Assembly (NCBI GenBank): GCA_003278895.1 | Contig: QCCO01000009.1 | Span: 1 to 40,597, forward strand | Source: Prochlorococcus sp. AG-347-L19 | GTDB taxonomy: Bacteria > Cyanobacteriota > Cyanobacteriia > PCC-6307 > Cyanobiaceae | Length of the DNA: 40,597 nucleotides | Direction of reading: 5' to 3' | In this document: in pieces, positions 16,408 through 25,541 of the stretch | How the letters are laid out: every line of letters starts with the position of its first letter | Position numbering within the stretch: position 1 is the stretch's first letter | Made by a program: the position numbers and the translations under genes | Notes under the pieces: model-generated | What the model was told of the DNA's origin: nothing | The model's database searches: none | What the model saw: the letters and a program-made list of their open reading frames with translations, nothing else

Positions 16408-17360
16408 AATTTAATAAGAGTAATCAAACATATCGGAAATTCCTTAAAAAAATTAATTTTGCTGGTTTAAAGAGTATTTTCTTCATTTCAAGCTTGATAT
16501 ATTTTTGCATCTATTTTTTTTATAATATTGATCAAATTTCTTTTGATATCAATTTAGAAAAAAATGGAATTGATTTATCTTTATCATTTTTTTTTTGTTT
16601 TTTAAGTATTTACCTTAACGCTTATGCATGGAAATATATAGTTAAATGGTTCGGAAAAGAATTAAAAAGTAATAACCTAATCTCTTTTTATGTTTTAACC
16701 AATATTCTTAAATACGTTCCAGGAGGGATTTGGCATTTTGTTGAAAGATTTAATTTTATAAAAAAAATAAGTAATCCTCAGATTGCTTTGTATTCGACAC
16801 TTATAGAACCTTATTTTATGTTGTGTGCATCTTTTCTCTTAGCCTCGCTGGGATTAATTTTTTCACCACTTTATTTTTTTCTAATTTTTCCTTTAGTATT
16901 CTTAAATAGGAAATTAATTTATCTTGTATTAAAAAGAATAGGGTCTCTAAAGGGAAAAGTATTTGAGGTTTTGAGACTTCCAAATTCAAAGGTTCAATTT
17001 GAAGAGAGAATAAATATAATTTCTTTTTTCCCAACTAGAGCTTTATTACTTGAAATTGGTTTTGTTTTCTCTAAATTTATTGGTTTTTATATTTGCTTAA
17101 ATACTTTTTATACAAGTAATACTCTGAACATCATTTTTTTATTGGCAATTTTTTCTTTATCATGGTCTTTAGGCTTGGTAGTCCCAACAGCTCCAGGAGG
17201 AGTTGGTGTTTTTGAAGCTTGCGTCCTTTTTTTTGTTGGTAAAAGTATTCCGCAAAATATAATTCTCATTACCTTAATTTATTTTAGGGTTATATCAACC
17301 TCGGCAGATTTGTTGTTAAGCTTCCCTTTTTTAATAAGAAAACTATATAAAAGAATTTAG
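16404..17360 (+). CDS. Flippase-like membrane protein (UPF0104 / lysyl-PG synthase TM family)
   Basis: The 318-residue protein is almost entirely hydrophobic, with about seven or eight membrane segments. The family motif TAPGGVGVFEA lies at 262-272, and FYVLTNILKYVPGGIWHFVER is the other signature. The family covers the membrane half of lysylphosphatidylglycerol synthase and flippase-like proteins of the AglD type. The soluble aminoacyl-transferase half is absent here, so lipid aminoacylation is unlikely; lipid or glycolipid transport is a guess. It starts inside the larC stop (ATGA), and its stop overlaps that of the convergent permease gene by three bases. Confidence 0.83.
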   Translation: MKFNKSNQTYRKFLKKINFAGLKSIFFISSLIYFCIYFFYNIDQISFDINLEKNGIDLSLSFFFCFLSIYLNAYAWKYIVKWFGKELKSNNLISFYVLTNILKYVPGGIWHFVERFNFIKKISNPQIALYSTLIEPYFMLCASFLLASLGLIFSPLYFFLIFPLVFLNRKLIYLVLKRIGSLKGKVFEVLRLPNSKVQFEERINIISFFPTRALLLEIGFVFSKFIGFYICLNTFYTSNTLNIIFLLAIFSLSWSLGLVVPTAPGGVGVFEACVLFFVGKSIPQNIILITLIYFRVISTSADLLLSFPFLIRKLYKRI

Positions 17361-18895
17361 TTTTTTTTCTCTAAACTTGGTATTAATGTGATTGATGCAA
17401 TAAGTCCTAAAGTCATAATAAGCATGGCTGGTAATATTGCCTCTACCATTCTTTCATCTCCAGCATATTGATATATTCTCACAGATAATGTGTCAAAATC
17501 GAATGGTCTTAAAATAAAGGTTATGGGTAATTCTTTTATCGTGTCTACAAAAACTAAAAGTGAGCCTACGAATATTGGTCCCTTAAGGAGAGGGAGATGA
17601 ATTCTTTTGATGATTCCCAGCCAATCCTCTCCTAGTCCAAGTGCTGCTTCATCAAGACTAGGAGAGATTCTCTCAAGACTTGAATCAATAGAACCCTTTG
17701 AAATAGTTAGAAATCTGACAAGATAACCCCAAATAAGTAAGCAAATTGCAATGAAATTAAATTTTGAAGAAGAAATGCTTATTAAAGATAGAGCTAATAC
17801 AGTGCCTGGAATTGCGTAACCTATTCCTGCAAGGTTTGTCATTAGCCCTAGCAACCAGCTTTTATTTGGACGTCTAGCTAATGAAATTATTAAGGAGAAT
17901 ATCATCGTTATTAATGCAGTAAAAAATCCTAGACTTATGGTCCTAAATGATAAGGTAAACAATTCTATAGATAACCCTTTTTGAATTTGATCGATATTGA
18001 GCAGAACCCAAAAACATGGAATTCCAAGAGAGAAAATTGGAGGAAATAAAGATATAGTTATTGCTAAAAGAGCTCTGGTTTTTTTTAATTTCCACCCTTG
18101 AGAATCTTTTGATGCAGGGTTTTCACTCCACCTCTTTGATTTTCTTCTCGAAAATTTCTCAAAAATAATTAAAGTGAAAATTATTAATAAAGCTACCAAA
18201 GATAGTCCAATAGCACTTTTTGGATTTCCCTCAATTATCCAATTTTCAGCTATACCTGTAGAAATACTTGGAATATTTAATAATGCAAATGTACCTAACT
18301 CATTCATTACTTCCATACACATTAAACTTATTCCTGTTATTAGTGCTGGTAACGCCATTGGAAAAGCGATTTTTAAAAAGCTCCTCCATGGCCCAACTCC
18401 TAATCCTCTACTAGCATTGATTTGATTAACTCCAAATTTATTAAAACTTTCGTTGGCAAGAATGAATACATAAGGATAAGTGGAAATTGAAAGTATTAAT
18501 ACTCCCCACCATAATCCAGTTACTTGATACCCAAAAATACTTCCTAAATCTTGTAAAACAGCTGTAATTAAGTATGCTGGGGCGGCTAGTGGAACAAGCT
18601 GACAAATACGGAGAATTTTTCTGAACTTAAAATCACAATTTGAAAGTAACCATCCATTCAAAGTGCCTAATCCTCCCCCAAGCAAACTTGTCAATACTAA
18701 AACTTTTACAGTTACTAATACCTCTTCTCTTCCAGCAATACCTAATGAAAAATTCCCACTTAAGATATATTGAACTCCTTCAAGAAGAAAATTGCAAATT
18801 GGAATGATTACTGATACTGAAACAATAAACGAGATGGTATAAAGAACTTTTAATTCGTTTCCCGCTTTTTTAAATCCTTTAATAAGTATTTTCAA
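17357..18895 (-). CDS. futB: Iron(III) ABC transporter permease (FutB/FbpB type)
   Basis: The 512-residue protein has two homologous halves of about six membrane segments each, the fused-permease form found in ferric iron importers. The ATPase-contact EAA loops are at 161-183 (ASRGLGVGPWRSFLKIAFP) and 415-437 (DEAALGLGEDWLGIIKRIHLP). The cytosolic linker between the halves (about 247-272) is rich in Arg, Lys and Ser. It would work with a periplasmic Fe3+-binding protein and an ATPase, neither of which is in this window. The start is TTG at 18895. The gene lies 28 bases downstream of the CobW GTPase on the same strand. The metal is inferred from the family and not proven. Confidence 0.86.
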   Translation of the reverse strand: MKILIKGFKKAGNELKVLYTISFIVSVSVIIPICNFLLEGVQYILSGNFSLGIAGREEVLVTVKVLVLTSLLGGGLGTLNGWLLSNCDFKFRKILRICQLVPLAAPAYLITAVLQDLGSIFGYQVTGLWWGVLILSISTYPYVFILANESFNKFGVNQINASRGLGVGPWRSFLKIAFPMALPALITGISLMCMEVMNELGTFALLNIPSISTGIAENWIIEGNPKSAIGLSLVALLIIFTLIIFEKFSRRKSKRWSENPASKDSQGWKLKKTRALLAITISLFPPIFSLGIPCFWVLLNIDQIQKGLSIELFTLSFRTISLGFFTALITMIFSLIISLARRPNKSWLLGLMTNLAGIGYAIPGTVLALSLISISSSKFNFIAICLLIWGYLVRFLTISKGSIDSSLERISPSLDEAALGLGEDWLGIIKRIHLPLLKGPIFVGSLLVFVDTIKELPITFILRPFDFDTLSVRIYQYAGDERMVEAILPAMLIMTLGLIASITLIPSLEKKN

Positions 18896-18923
18896 AAATT
18901 TATTAAACCCTAATATGTATACT

Positions 18924-19970
18924 CTAATCTTTACTAAATCTACATGATGCGAGTTGTTTCTTAATGGTTTGATGATCTAAGTCTTTCCCAATTAATACTA
19001 TTTTGTTAGATTTTTCTTTTGTCCATTCTTCATCATCTAGAGAAAATCGTTTTCCAGATAGGTGAAAAATGTGTTTTCTTTCACTTTCCATAAACCATAA
19101 TATTCCTTTCGCCCTAAATACATTTTGTGAGATTTGATTATCTAAGAAATATTGAAACTTCCTTAAGGAAAATGGTTCAAACGTCTCATAAGAAACTGAT
19201 GTGAAACCCTCTATATTATTAATCAAATCGTGAGAATGAGAAGAGTGGTTGTGAGAATGAGAAGAGTGATCGTGAGAATGAGAAGAGTGGTTGTGAGAAT
19301 GAGAAGAGTGATCGTGTGAATTGTCTTCTTCATCTTCTTTATCCTCATAGAATTTAAAAGTATCTGTTTCAAATAGACCAACACTCATTATTGTTTGTAA
19401 TCCGACTTCACTATTGGTTGATCTTAATATCCTTGGCTCATTTTTTATTTTATTTATAAATTTTTCGACTTTCTTTAGTTGTTCTTCATTGACTAAATCA
19501 CATTTATTTAAGAGAAGGATATCCCCGTATAAAATCTGAGAATAGGCAACGGTTGTATTATTAATTTCAAAATCAAAATTTTCTCCATCAATGACAGTGA
19601 TGATTGAATCTAATCTTACTTTTTCCCTAAGATCTCCAGCTGCAAAAGTCATTGCTACTGGTAATGGATCTGCTAGCCCAGTAGTTTCGACAATCAAATA
19701 GTCTATTTTTTCAGATCTTTCTAAAACTTTGGATACTGTATTTAATAATTCACCATTAATAGAGCAACATATACAGCCATTATTTAATTCGATCATATCT
19801 TCTGAGCCTTCTATTATTAAGTCATTATCTATTCCTATCTCTCCAAATTCATTAACCAATACAGCAGTTTTAAGACCAACTTGATTTTTTAAAATGTGAT
19901 TAAGAAGTGTAGTTTTACCAGAACCTAAAAATCCACTAATAATCGTAACAGGTAATAACTTTTTAGACAT
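18924..19970 (-). CDS. CobW/COG0523 GTPase with His-rich repeat
   Basis: The 348-residue protein belongs to the G3E GTPases that handle metals, usually Zn2+ or Co2+. The P-loop is GFLGSGKTT (13-21), the metal-binding CICC is at 66-69 in ELNNGCICCS, and NKCD at 155-158 gives guanine specificity. Residues 218-248 form a His-rich insert built of seven-residue units, H-(D/N)-H-S-S-H-S, preceded by an acidic run (DKEDEEDN). The C-terminal CobW domain follows, with FRAKGILWFMESERKHIFHLSG. Such inserts commonly chelate metal. The iron permease gene follows 28 bases downstream, so both may act in metal supply. The metal cannot be told from the sequence. Confidence 0.92.
   Translation of the reverse strand: MSKKLLPVTIISGFLGSGKTTLLNHILKNQVGLKTAVLVNEFGEIGIDNDLIIEGSEDMIELNNGCICCSINGELLNTVSKVLERSEKIDYLIVETTGLADPLPVAMTFAAGDLREKVRLDSIITVIDGENFDFEINNTTVAYSQILYGDILLLNKCDLVNEEQLKKVEKFINKIKNEPRILRSTNSEVGLQTIMSVGLFETDTFKFYEDKEDEEDNSHDHSSHSHNHSSHSHDHSSHSHNHSSHSHDLINNIEGFTSVSYETFEPFSLRKFQYFLDNQISQNVFRAKGILWFMESERKHIFHLSGKRFSLDDEEWTKEKSNKIVLIGKDLDHQTIKKQLASCRFSKD
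19232..19315. repeat. 21-base tandem repeat, four copies, coding for His-rich insert
   Basis: Four units of 21 bases lie at 19232-19252, 19253-19273, 19274-19294 and 19295-19315. On the plus strand each begins GAGAATGAGAAGAGTG. Units 1 and 3 end GTTGT and units 2 and 4 end ATCGT, so the array is two exact 42-base copies. The reading frame of the CobW gene is kept, because 21 is divisible by three. The near-perfect identity suggests recent expansion by slippage or recombination. Confidence 0.93.
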
Positions 19971-20011
19971 TTTGACGAATTTTTTAAATGAATGAATTTA
20001 AATTTGCAATG

Positions 20012-20302
20012 CTATTGATCGAAAACTTTATTTATTTCTGAAGCTAATGTTTGATCAAGATTTGTTATGCCCCCCAAATCATGAGTACTTAACCTAATTA
20101 TTACTTTTGAATAAACGTTTTCCCAGTTAGGATGATGATTATATTTTTCGCATATTAAAGCAATTTTAGTCATAAATGAGAAGGCTTCAATAAAATTAAA
20201 AAATTTAAATTCTCTCTGGATTAGTTCATTGTTAATTTCCCAGCCCGGTATTTTGACAACTAATTCCTTCAATTCTTCATCTTGCAAAAGGTAAGGTTTC
20301 AT
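20012..20302 (-). CDS. Pterin-4a-carbinolamine dehydratase family protein
   Basis: The 96-residue protein starts at ATG 20302 and matches the short PCD/DCoH family. The core is GWEINNELIQREFKFFNFIE, then AFSFMTKIALICEKYNHHPNW, where the NHHPNW motif supplies active-site histidines, and then LSTHDLGGITNLD. The enzyme dehydrates 4a-hydroxytetrahydropterin. In bacteria without aromatic amino acid hydroxylases a role in molybdopterin or folate chemistry, or in Rubisco assembly (as in related RAF/acRAF proteins), has been proposed for relatives. The gene lies 42 bases upstream of the CobW gene on the same strand and 14 bases behind the YjbQ gene. Confidence 0.93.
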   Translation of the reverse strand: MKPYLLQDEELKELVVKIPGWEINNELIQREFKFFNFIEAFSFMTKIALICEKYNHHPNWENVYSKVIIRLSTHDLGGITNLDQTLASEINKVFDQ

Positions 20303-20315
20303 TAAATGATTAATA

Positions 20316-20801
20316 TTAGATCTTATTAATTACATTATAAATATTTTGCCTTTTCTCACCAATTATATGTAAATTTAAAACCCTTTCTTTTTGATCAAAT
20401 CTATGTTCCCATAAATACACTGCTTGCCATGTGCCAAGCATAATATTGCCGCCCTGAAAACTTAAAGATAAACAAGTGTTTGTTAAAGAAGTTTTAATAT
20501 GAGCTGGCATATCGTCAGCACCTTCTTGATAATGTTTATATGAAATTTCTTCTCTATTTTTTGATAAAGTTAAGTATGAATTATATGGGACTATAGATTG
20601 TATATATTTTTTTAAGTCTCTTAGTACGTTTGGGTCAGCATTCTCATTAATAGTTAAGCTGCAACTGGTATGAAGTGAAGTTAAATTTAAAATTCCTGAA
20701 TCAAAATTATTTTTTTCAATAAATAAATTCAAATCATTTGTTATGTCAATAAAACCCTCACCATTAGTTATAAATTCTAATTTTGAAAATATCTGTTCCA
20801 T
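20316..20801 (-). CDS. YjbQ family protein (UPF0047)
   Basis: From ATG 20801 the protein has 161 residues. The frame is open to 20846, but the upstream residues are not family-like and the internal ATG gives a normal size. Family motifs are HTSCSLTINENADPNVLRDL, ADDMPAHIKTSL, and GTWQAVYLWEHRF followed by a basic end. YjbQ proteins have weak thiamine-phosphate-synthase activity in vitro, but their main cellular role is unsettled. The fold has a buried His/Asn cluster thought to be the active site, and the HTS and GTWQ regions are both present. It lies 14 bases upstream of the pterin dehydratase gene, so the minus-strand genes from here to futB may form one transcript. Confidence 0.9.
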   Translation of the reverse strand: MEQIFSKLEFITNGEGFIDITNDLNLFIEKNNFDSGILNLTSLHTSCSLTINENADPNVLRDLKKYIQSIVPYNSYLTLSKNREEISYKHYQEGADDMPAHIKTSLTNTCLSLSFQGGNIMLGTWQAVYLWEHRFDQKERVLNLHIIGEKRQNIYNVINKI

Positions 20802-20909
20802 ATTAATAAAAACTAAATTAATTGATATTCTATTATGGATAAACAAAGTATGTTTTATGCAAACATCAAAATTTTTATCTTAAAATAAATTTAATTTATA
20901 TATAAATTT

Positions 20910-22415
20910 TTGACCGAAATTCAATGGAATAAGCTGGGAGCTTATCTTAAAGAAACTCAAATATTAGGTTCAATCCAAAATACGCTTTATTGGGATCAGA
21001 ATACTGGGATGCCCAAGAAAGGAGCTTCTTGGAGATCTGAACAACTTACATATATTGCAAAAATCTTGCATAGTAGAAATTCTTCTGAAGAATTTTTTCA
21101 TTTAATACAATCTGCTAAAAATGAATTATTAGATTCTGAACAAAATTCTAATAATATTCTTTTTATTAAAGAGAAAGAAAGAAACATTAATCTTTTAATT
21201 AAGGAATTTAATAGAGCGAAAAATTTAGATCCTAAATTAGTTGAGTCTTTAGCAAAGGCAAAATCTAAAGGATATGAAAGTTGGCAAGAAGCTAAGAAAA
21301 AATCAGATTTTAAAGTTTTTCTCCCATTCTTTGAAGAACTAGTCAAATTAAGGATTGAAGAGGCGGAACAAATATCAGATCAATATTCACCATGGGAGAC
21401 TCTAGCCCAACCCTTTGAGCCTGAAATAACTTTAAAGTGGTTGAATAAAATGTTTCAGCCTTTGAAAGATACTCTCCCAGAGTTGATTAAAGGAATTAGC
21501 AAGTCAAAGAAATATCACTGGGATTTAAGTCCAGAATCACAACACAATTTATGTTCTAAATTACTTGATGAGTTTGGGAGAGATAAAGATTTAGTTGTTG
21601 TTGGCAAATCTCCCCATCCTTTTTCAATTACTTTAGGACCTAATGATTATAGGATCACTACACGAATAGTTTTAGGTGAACCTCTATCAAGTTTTTTAGC
21701 AACTGCGCATGAGTGGGGGCATTCAATTTATGAGCAAGGTCTGCCATCTCAAAGTCATCAATGGTTTGCTTGGCCTTTAGGTCAAGCAACTTCTATGGGT
21801 ATACATGAAAGTCAGTCTTTGTTTTGGGAAAATAGAATAGTTAAATCCAAATCTTTTTCGAAGAGATTTTTTAAAAAATTTGTTTCAGCTGGATGTACAT
21901 TAAATAATTATTTTGAACTCTGGAAATCTATTAATCATTTAGAAGCAGGATTAAATAGGGTTGAAGCAGATGAATTGACTTATGGTTTACACATTCTTAT
22001 TAGAACTGAACTTGAAATAGATTTAATTGAGGGAGGTTTACCTGCTGAGGATATTCCAACAGAATGGAATAAAAGATATGGGGAACTGTTAGGAATAAAA
22101 CCATCTAATGATTCAGAAGGTTGTCTTCAAGATGTTCATTGGAGTGAAGGTGCCTTTGGATATTTCCCCTCATATTTGTTAGGACATCTTATAAGTGCAC
22201 AAATATCTAATCAAATGGAAAAAGATATTGGTTTGATTGATAATGTAATTGAAAATGGTGAATATCAAAAGATCATTTCATGGTTAAAAAATAATATACA
22301 CAAATATGGCAGATCAGTTAACTCTATGGAGTTGGTAAGAGCTGTCACAAATGAGGAATTATCGCCAAATTATTTTATTAATCATTTACGGACTAAAATA
22401 GATGATTTTTGCTGA
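20910..22415 (+). CDS. M32 metallocarboxypeptidase (carboxypeptidase Taq family)
   Basis: The 501-residue protein is full length for M32 carboxypeptidases, which release C-terminal residues using a divalent metal. The zinc site HEWGH is H267, E268 and H271, with GIHESQSLFWEN further on carrying the third ligand Glu. Other family blocks are the N-terminal SIQNTLYWDQNTGMP, HPFSITLGPNDYRITTR and the late YTLHILIRTELE-like stretch (here YGLHILIRTELEIDLIEGG). TTG 20910 is the only start close to the conserved N-terminus. It is divergent from the YjbQ gene, and a pyrophosphatase gene follows after about 60 bases. There is no signal peptide, so it acts in the cytosol. Confidence 0.93.
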   Translation: MTEIQWNKLGAYLKETQILGSIQNTLYWDQNTGMPKKGASWRSEQLTYIAKILHSRNSSEEFFHLIQSAKNELLDSEQNSNNILFIKEKERNINLLIKEFNRAKNLDPKLVESLAKAKSKGYESWQEAKKKSDFKVFLPFFEELVKLRIEEAEQISDQYSPWETLAQPFEPEITLKWLNKMFQPLKDTLPELIKGISKSKKYHWDLSPESQHNLCSKLLDEFGRDKDLVVVGKSPHPFSITLGPNDYRITTRIVLGEPLSSFLATAHEWGHSIYEQGLPSQSHQWFAWPLGQATSMGIHESQSLFWENRIVKSKSFSKRFFKKFVSAGCTLNNYFELWKSINHLEAGLNRVEADELTYGLHILIRTELEIDLIEGGLPAEDIPTEWNKRYGELLGIKPSNDSEGCLQDVHWSEGAFGYFPSYLLGHLISAQISNQMEKDIGLIDNVIENGEYQKIISWLKNNIHKYGRSVNSMELVRAVTNEELSPNYFINHLRTKIDDFC

Positions 22416-22478
22416 AACATTACCTTTAAAGAATTTGTTTGAGTGCGAGGATGTAAGATAAACAAAAATAATTTTTTG

Positions 22479-23066
22479 ATGGCAAATCTTAATCAACCCC
22501 CAAGTAGGGTTACACCTAATTTATTGCATATACTAAATGCTTTCACTGATAGCTCAAATTCAATAGTTAACACTATTGTTGAATTGAATTCTAATACGAT
22601 AAATAAATATGAATTAATTACAGAAACGGGTCATCTTAAACTTGATAGGGTAGGTTATTCTTCACTCGCTTATCCATTCGCTTATGGGTGTATACCAAGG
22701 ACATGGGATGAAGATGGAGACCCGCTTGATATAGAAATTGTTGGAGTAACTGAGCCGTTAATACCTGGATCCATTGTCGAGGCTAGGATTATTGGGGTGA
22801 TGAAATTTGATGATGGTGGCGAGGTGGATGATAAGGTAATAGCAGTTCTAGCAGATGATAAAAGAATGGATCATATCTCAAGTTTTAAAGATCTTGGAGA
22901 GCATTGGCTAAAAGAAACTAAGTATTATTGGGAACATTACAAAGATCTAAAAAAACCAGGAACATGTACAGTAAATGGTTTTTTCGGGATAGAGGAAGCT
23001 ATTGAAGTAATTAAAGATTGTGAAGATAGATATAAAAAAGAAATTGATCCTAAATTAGTAAATTAA
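22479..23066 (+). CDS. Inorganic pyrophosphatase, family I (first copy)
   Basis: The 195-residue protein from ATG 22479 is a soluble family I PPase, which hydrolyses pyrophosphate with Mg2+. The signature DGDPLD is at 79-84 with all three catalytic aspartates. K43-Y44-E45, R57 and YPFAYGCIP also fit the family. Later, FDDGGEVDDKVIAVLADDKR gives the second metal cluster. The N-terminus is about 30 residues longer than in the E. coli enzyme, and the sequence is quite unlike the second copy at 37803. An upstream GTG (22443) is in frame, but the added residues are basic and Asn-rich, so I prefer the ATG. The stop lies six bases before that of hemC. Confidence 0.88.
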   Translation: MANLNQPPSRVTPNLLHILNAFTDSSNSIVNTIVELNSNTINKYELITETGHLKLDRVGYSSLAYPFAYGCIPRTWDEDGDPLDIEIVGVTEPLIPGSIVEARIIGVMKFDDGGEVDDKVIAVLADDKRMDHISSFKDLGEHWLKETKYYWEHYKDLKKPGTCTVNGFFGIEEAIEVIKDCEDRYKKEIDPKLVN

Positions 23067-23072
23067 CTAATT

Positions 23073-24023
23073 TTATTTTTCTCTAAATTGTTCAAATATC
23101 TCGCTTAGTATTTCGTCGGCACCTTGGAGCTTTAGTTTATTAGCGAGTTCTTTGCCTACTTCATCAGGATTATTAATATTGCCAATATACTGATCTTTAA
23201 TAAGCCTTTCTCCATCGAGAGATGCAACCATGCCTGTAAGGCAAAGTTGTTCATTTTGAATTTTACTATTGACACCTATTGGAACTTGGCATCCCCCTTC
23301 AAGCTCTCTTAAAAAAGCCCTCTCTGCTAGACATCTTTGACTAGTGGGTTGGTCTTCTAAGACTTTTATAATCTCTAAAACTTTTTTATCATTAGATTTA
23401 CATTCAATACCCAGTGCTCCTTGACCAACAGCATGCAGGGAAATTTCATTTGGAATAATCTGGTGAATTCTTGATTCAAAGCCCAATCTTTTTAAACCAG
23501 CTGCAGCGAGAATTATGCAATCAAATTCACCAGCATCTAATTTTTCTATTCTTGTAATCACATTTCCCCTGATATCTTTAAATTCAAGATGTGGATACTT
23601 ATTTCTTAATTGTGCAAGTCTTCTAAGAGAGCTTGTCCCCACAATTGAACCTGCAGGTAAAGTTTCTAATTTGAAACATTTATTTTTTTTGTTTACCACT
23701 AAAGCATCAGCAGGGTCTTCTCTTTTTGTTATGCATCCTAATTTAAGGCCACTAGGTAAATTTGTTGGTAAATCTTTAAGAGAGTGTACTGCTATATCTG
23801 CTTGGTTTACTAGCATTTGTGCTTCAAGTTCTTTTGTAAATAAGCCTTTGTCACCTATTTTTGCTAAGGCTACATCAAGAATTTTGTCTCCTTGAGTTGC
23901 CATGGCTTCAACAGATACCTCTAAATTGGAAATATTTTTTTCTAGTTGATCTTTAACCCATAAAGTTTGAACCATTGCTAATTTACTTCTTCTACTAGCT
24001 ATTCTCAGTTTAAAATTAGTCAT
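23073..24023 (-). CDS. hemC: Porphobilinogen deaminase (hydroxymethylbilane synthase)
   Basis: The enzyme joins four porphobilinogen units into hydroxymethylbilane for chlorophyll, haem and corrinoid synthesis. The 316 residues have the catalytic Asp at D84 in HSLKDLPT, the arginine-rich cofactor and substrate sites ([27 protein letters not shown]), and the dipyrromethane-binding cysteine C245 in [10 protein letters not shown]. The start is ATG 24023. Together with hemL at 11751 and gltX at 3686 it belongs to the C5 tetrapyrrole route, though the three are not adjacent. sigA lies 96 bases upstream on the same strand, with a possible separate promoter in that AT-rich gap. Confidence 0.97.
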   Translation of the reverse strand: MTNFKLRIASRRSKLAMVQTLWVKDQLEKNISNLEVSVEAMATQGDKILDVALAKIGDKGLFTKELEAQMLVNQADIAVHSLKDLPTNLPSGLKLGCITKREDPADALVVNKKNKCFKLETLPAGSIVGTSSLRRLAQLRNKYPHLEFKDIRGNVITRIEKLDAGEFDCIILAAAGLKRLGFESRIHQIIPNEISLHAVGQGALGIECKSNDKKVLEIIKVLEDQPTSQRCLAERAFLRELEGGCQVPIGVNSKIQNEQLCLTGMVASLDGERLIKDQYIGNINNPDEVGKELANKLKLQGADEILSEIFEQFREK

Positions 24024-24119
24024 TAAATATTATTTTGAGTTTGGATTAAAATTAAGTCGAATCTATTTTAAGCTATTCTTTTGCAACTTTTCAAAGCTGA
24101 AAATTATATTTAACTATTA

Positions 24120-25301
24120 TTATTTTATATATTCTTTTAAAACCCCATTTCGATTTGGATGTCTCAGCTTTCTAAGAGCTTTTGCTTCTATTTGTCTGAT
24201 TCTCTCTCTTGTTACATCAAAAATCTGTCCTATTTCTTCAAGAGTTTTCATCCTTCCGTCATCAATCCCATATCTCAACCTAAGCACATCTCTTTCTCTT
24301 GGACTTAAAGTTGCTAAAACTCCTTCTAAGTCTTCTCTCAATAAAGTTTTAGACACATCTTGCTCTGGGTTTTCGATATCAGCCTCTATGAAGTCTCCGA
24401 GTCTTGAGTCTTCTTCTTTTCCTATAGGAGTTTCTAAAGAAATAGGTAGCTGAGCACTTTTAGCTATAAATCTTAATTTTTCAATTGTCATTTCCATACT
24501 CTCGGCTATTTCTTCTTCGCTAGGCTTTCTTCCAAATTCTTGGCTAAGAACCTTTGTGGTTTTTTTGATTCTGGAAATTGTCTCATATAAGTGAACTGGC
24601 AATCTAATGGTCCTACTTTGGTCTGCTATTGCTCTAGTAATTGCTTGACGAATCCACCAAGTAGCATAAGTAGAGAATTTATAGCCTTTTTCATGGTCAA
24701 ATTTTTCTGCGGCTCTGATTAGACCTAAACTTCCTTCTTGTATTAAATCTTGAAATGATAATCCTCTATTCATATATTTCTTCGCAATCGAAACAACTAA
24801 TCTTAAATTTGATTGAACCATTTTTTCTTTTGCTCTTCTCCCTAAAAGAAGTCTTCTCCTGAATTTGGGGAGAGGCATATCTATTAATTCAGCCCATTCT
24901 CTAACGGAAGGGAAATGGCCTTTTTCTGACTCATATTGAGTCGCCAGTTCTTCTAGTTGGAGTAAGTCCGCAATTTTTCGTGCAAGTTCTATTTCTTCAT
25001 CAGGTCTTAAAAGTCTAATTCTTCCAATCTCTTGTAAGTAAACTCTTATTGAGTCTTCAGTATATATTCCTTTAGGGCCAAGCTTTATATTCCCTAGGCC
25101 TTTATCTTCATCTTCAGAATCACTAAATTCATTATTCGTTTCTATGCCGCTTTCGCTTGAATCAGAAGATGTCTCTAAACTTTGTCTATTTATTTTATTT
25201 TCTTCTTCTACAGCTGTTTCTAAATTAGTATTAATTTTTTTGTTAATCCTTTTTTTTGAACTGGGCTTTGAATTCTTTGATTCTGCTGCTACTGGACACA
25301 T
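24120..25301 (-). CDS. sigA: Principal RNA polymerase sigma factor (RpoD/SigA)
   Basis: This 393-residue group 1 sigma factor directs most housekeeping transcription. Its N-terminal 75 residues are charged and low in complexity (basic, then Ser/Glu/Asp-rich), as in cyanobacterial SigA. Region 1.2 begins near [15 protein letters not shown] (84-98), region 2 spans [20 protein letters not shown] to [20 protein letters not shown] (the -10 recognition helix at about 207-230), and region 4.2 near the C-terminus has the helix-turn-helix [20 protein letters not shown], then [12 protein letters not shown]. The start ATG 25301 is preceded by a strong Shine-Dalgarno. It is divergent from priA across a 240 to 320-base gap. 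Confidence 0.97.
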   Translation of the reverse strand: MCPVAAESKNSKPSSKKRINKKINTNLETAVEEENKINRQSLETSSDSSESGIETNNEFSDSEDEDKGLGNIKLGPKGIYTEDSIRVYLQEIGRIRLLRPDEEIELARKIADLLQLEELATQYESEKGHFPSVREWAELIDMPLPKFRRRLLLGRRAKEKMVQSNLRLVVSIAKKYMNRGLSFQDLIQEGSLGLIRAAEKFDHEKGYKFSTYATWWIRQAITRAIADQSRTIRLPVHLYETISRIKKTTKVLSQEFGRKPSEEEIAESMEMTIEKLRFIAKSAQLPISLETPIGKEEDSRLGDFIEADIENPEQDVSKTLLREDLEGVLATLSPRERDVLRLRYGIDDGRMKTLEEIGQIFDVTRERIRQIEAKALRKLRHPNRNGVLKEYIK

Positions 25302-25306
25302 GATTT

Positions 25307-25314
25307 ACTCCTTT
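25307..25314 (-). promoter_or_regulatory. Strong Shine-Dalgarno of sigA
   Basis: The minus strand reads AAAGGAGT at 25314-25307, five bases before the sigA ATG. It is close to the perfect complement of the 16S rRNA 3' end. Most genes of this window show no such site, so it stands out and fixes the sigA start. Confidence 0.75.
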
Positions 25315-25541
25315 CTACGGTGAATTTAACTAGATTAAATTTTATTTAGGGCTAATTTGTACATTTAGTAGTAAATTTCCCCGTTAATTTGTAAAAGAAC
25401 TTTTTCAGGAATTTGAATAAAAAGTTTTTTTAAATTGTTGAAAAATTTAAATAGTGCTATAGATTACCTAAAGTAAAAAGTCTTGGGATTTCTCAGACAG
25501 GCAGATCATTTTTTGAATTTTCACTCAATGATCAAAGCTTC

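Noticed and set aside
19226-19320. CRISPR-like tandem array
   Set aside because: The units are contiguous 21-mers without spacers and stay in the reading frame of the CobW gene, encoding a His-rich insert.
20802-20846. 15-residue N-terminal extension of the YjbQ protein
   Set aside because: The added residues are not family-like, and the ATG at 20801 gives a standard start.
22443-22478. GTG start extending the first pyrophosphatase by 12 residues
   Set aside because: The extension is basic and Asn-rich, while the ATG at 22479 begins a normal-looking protein.
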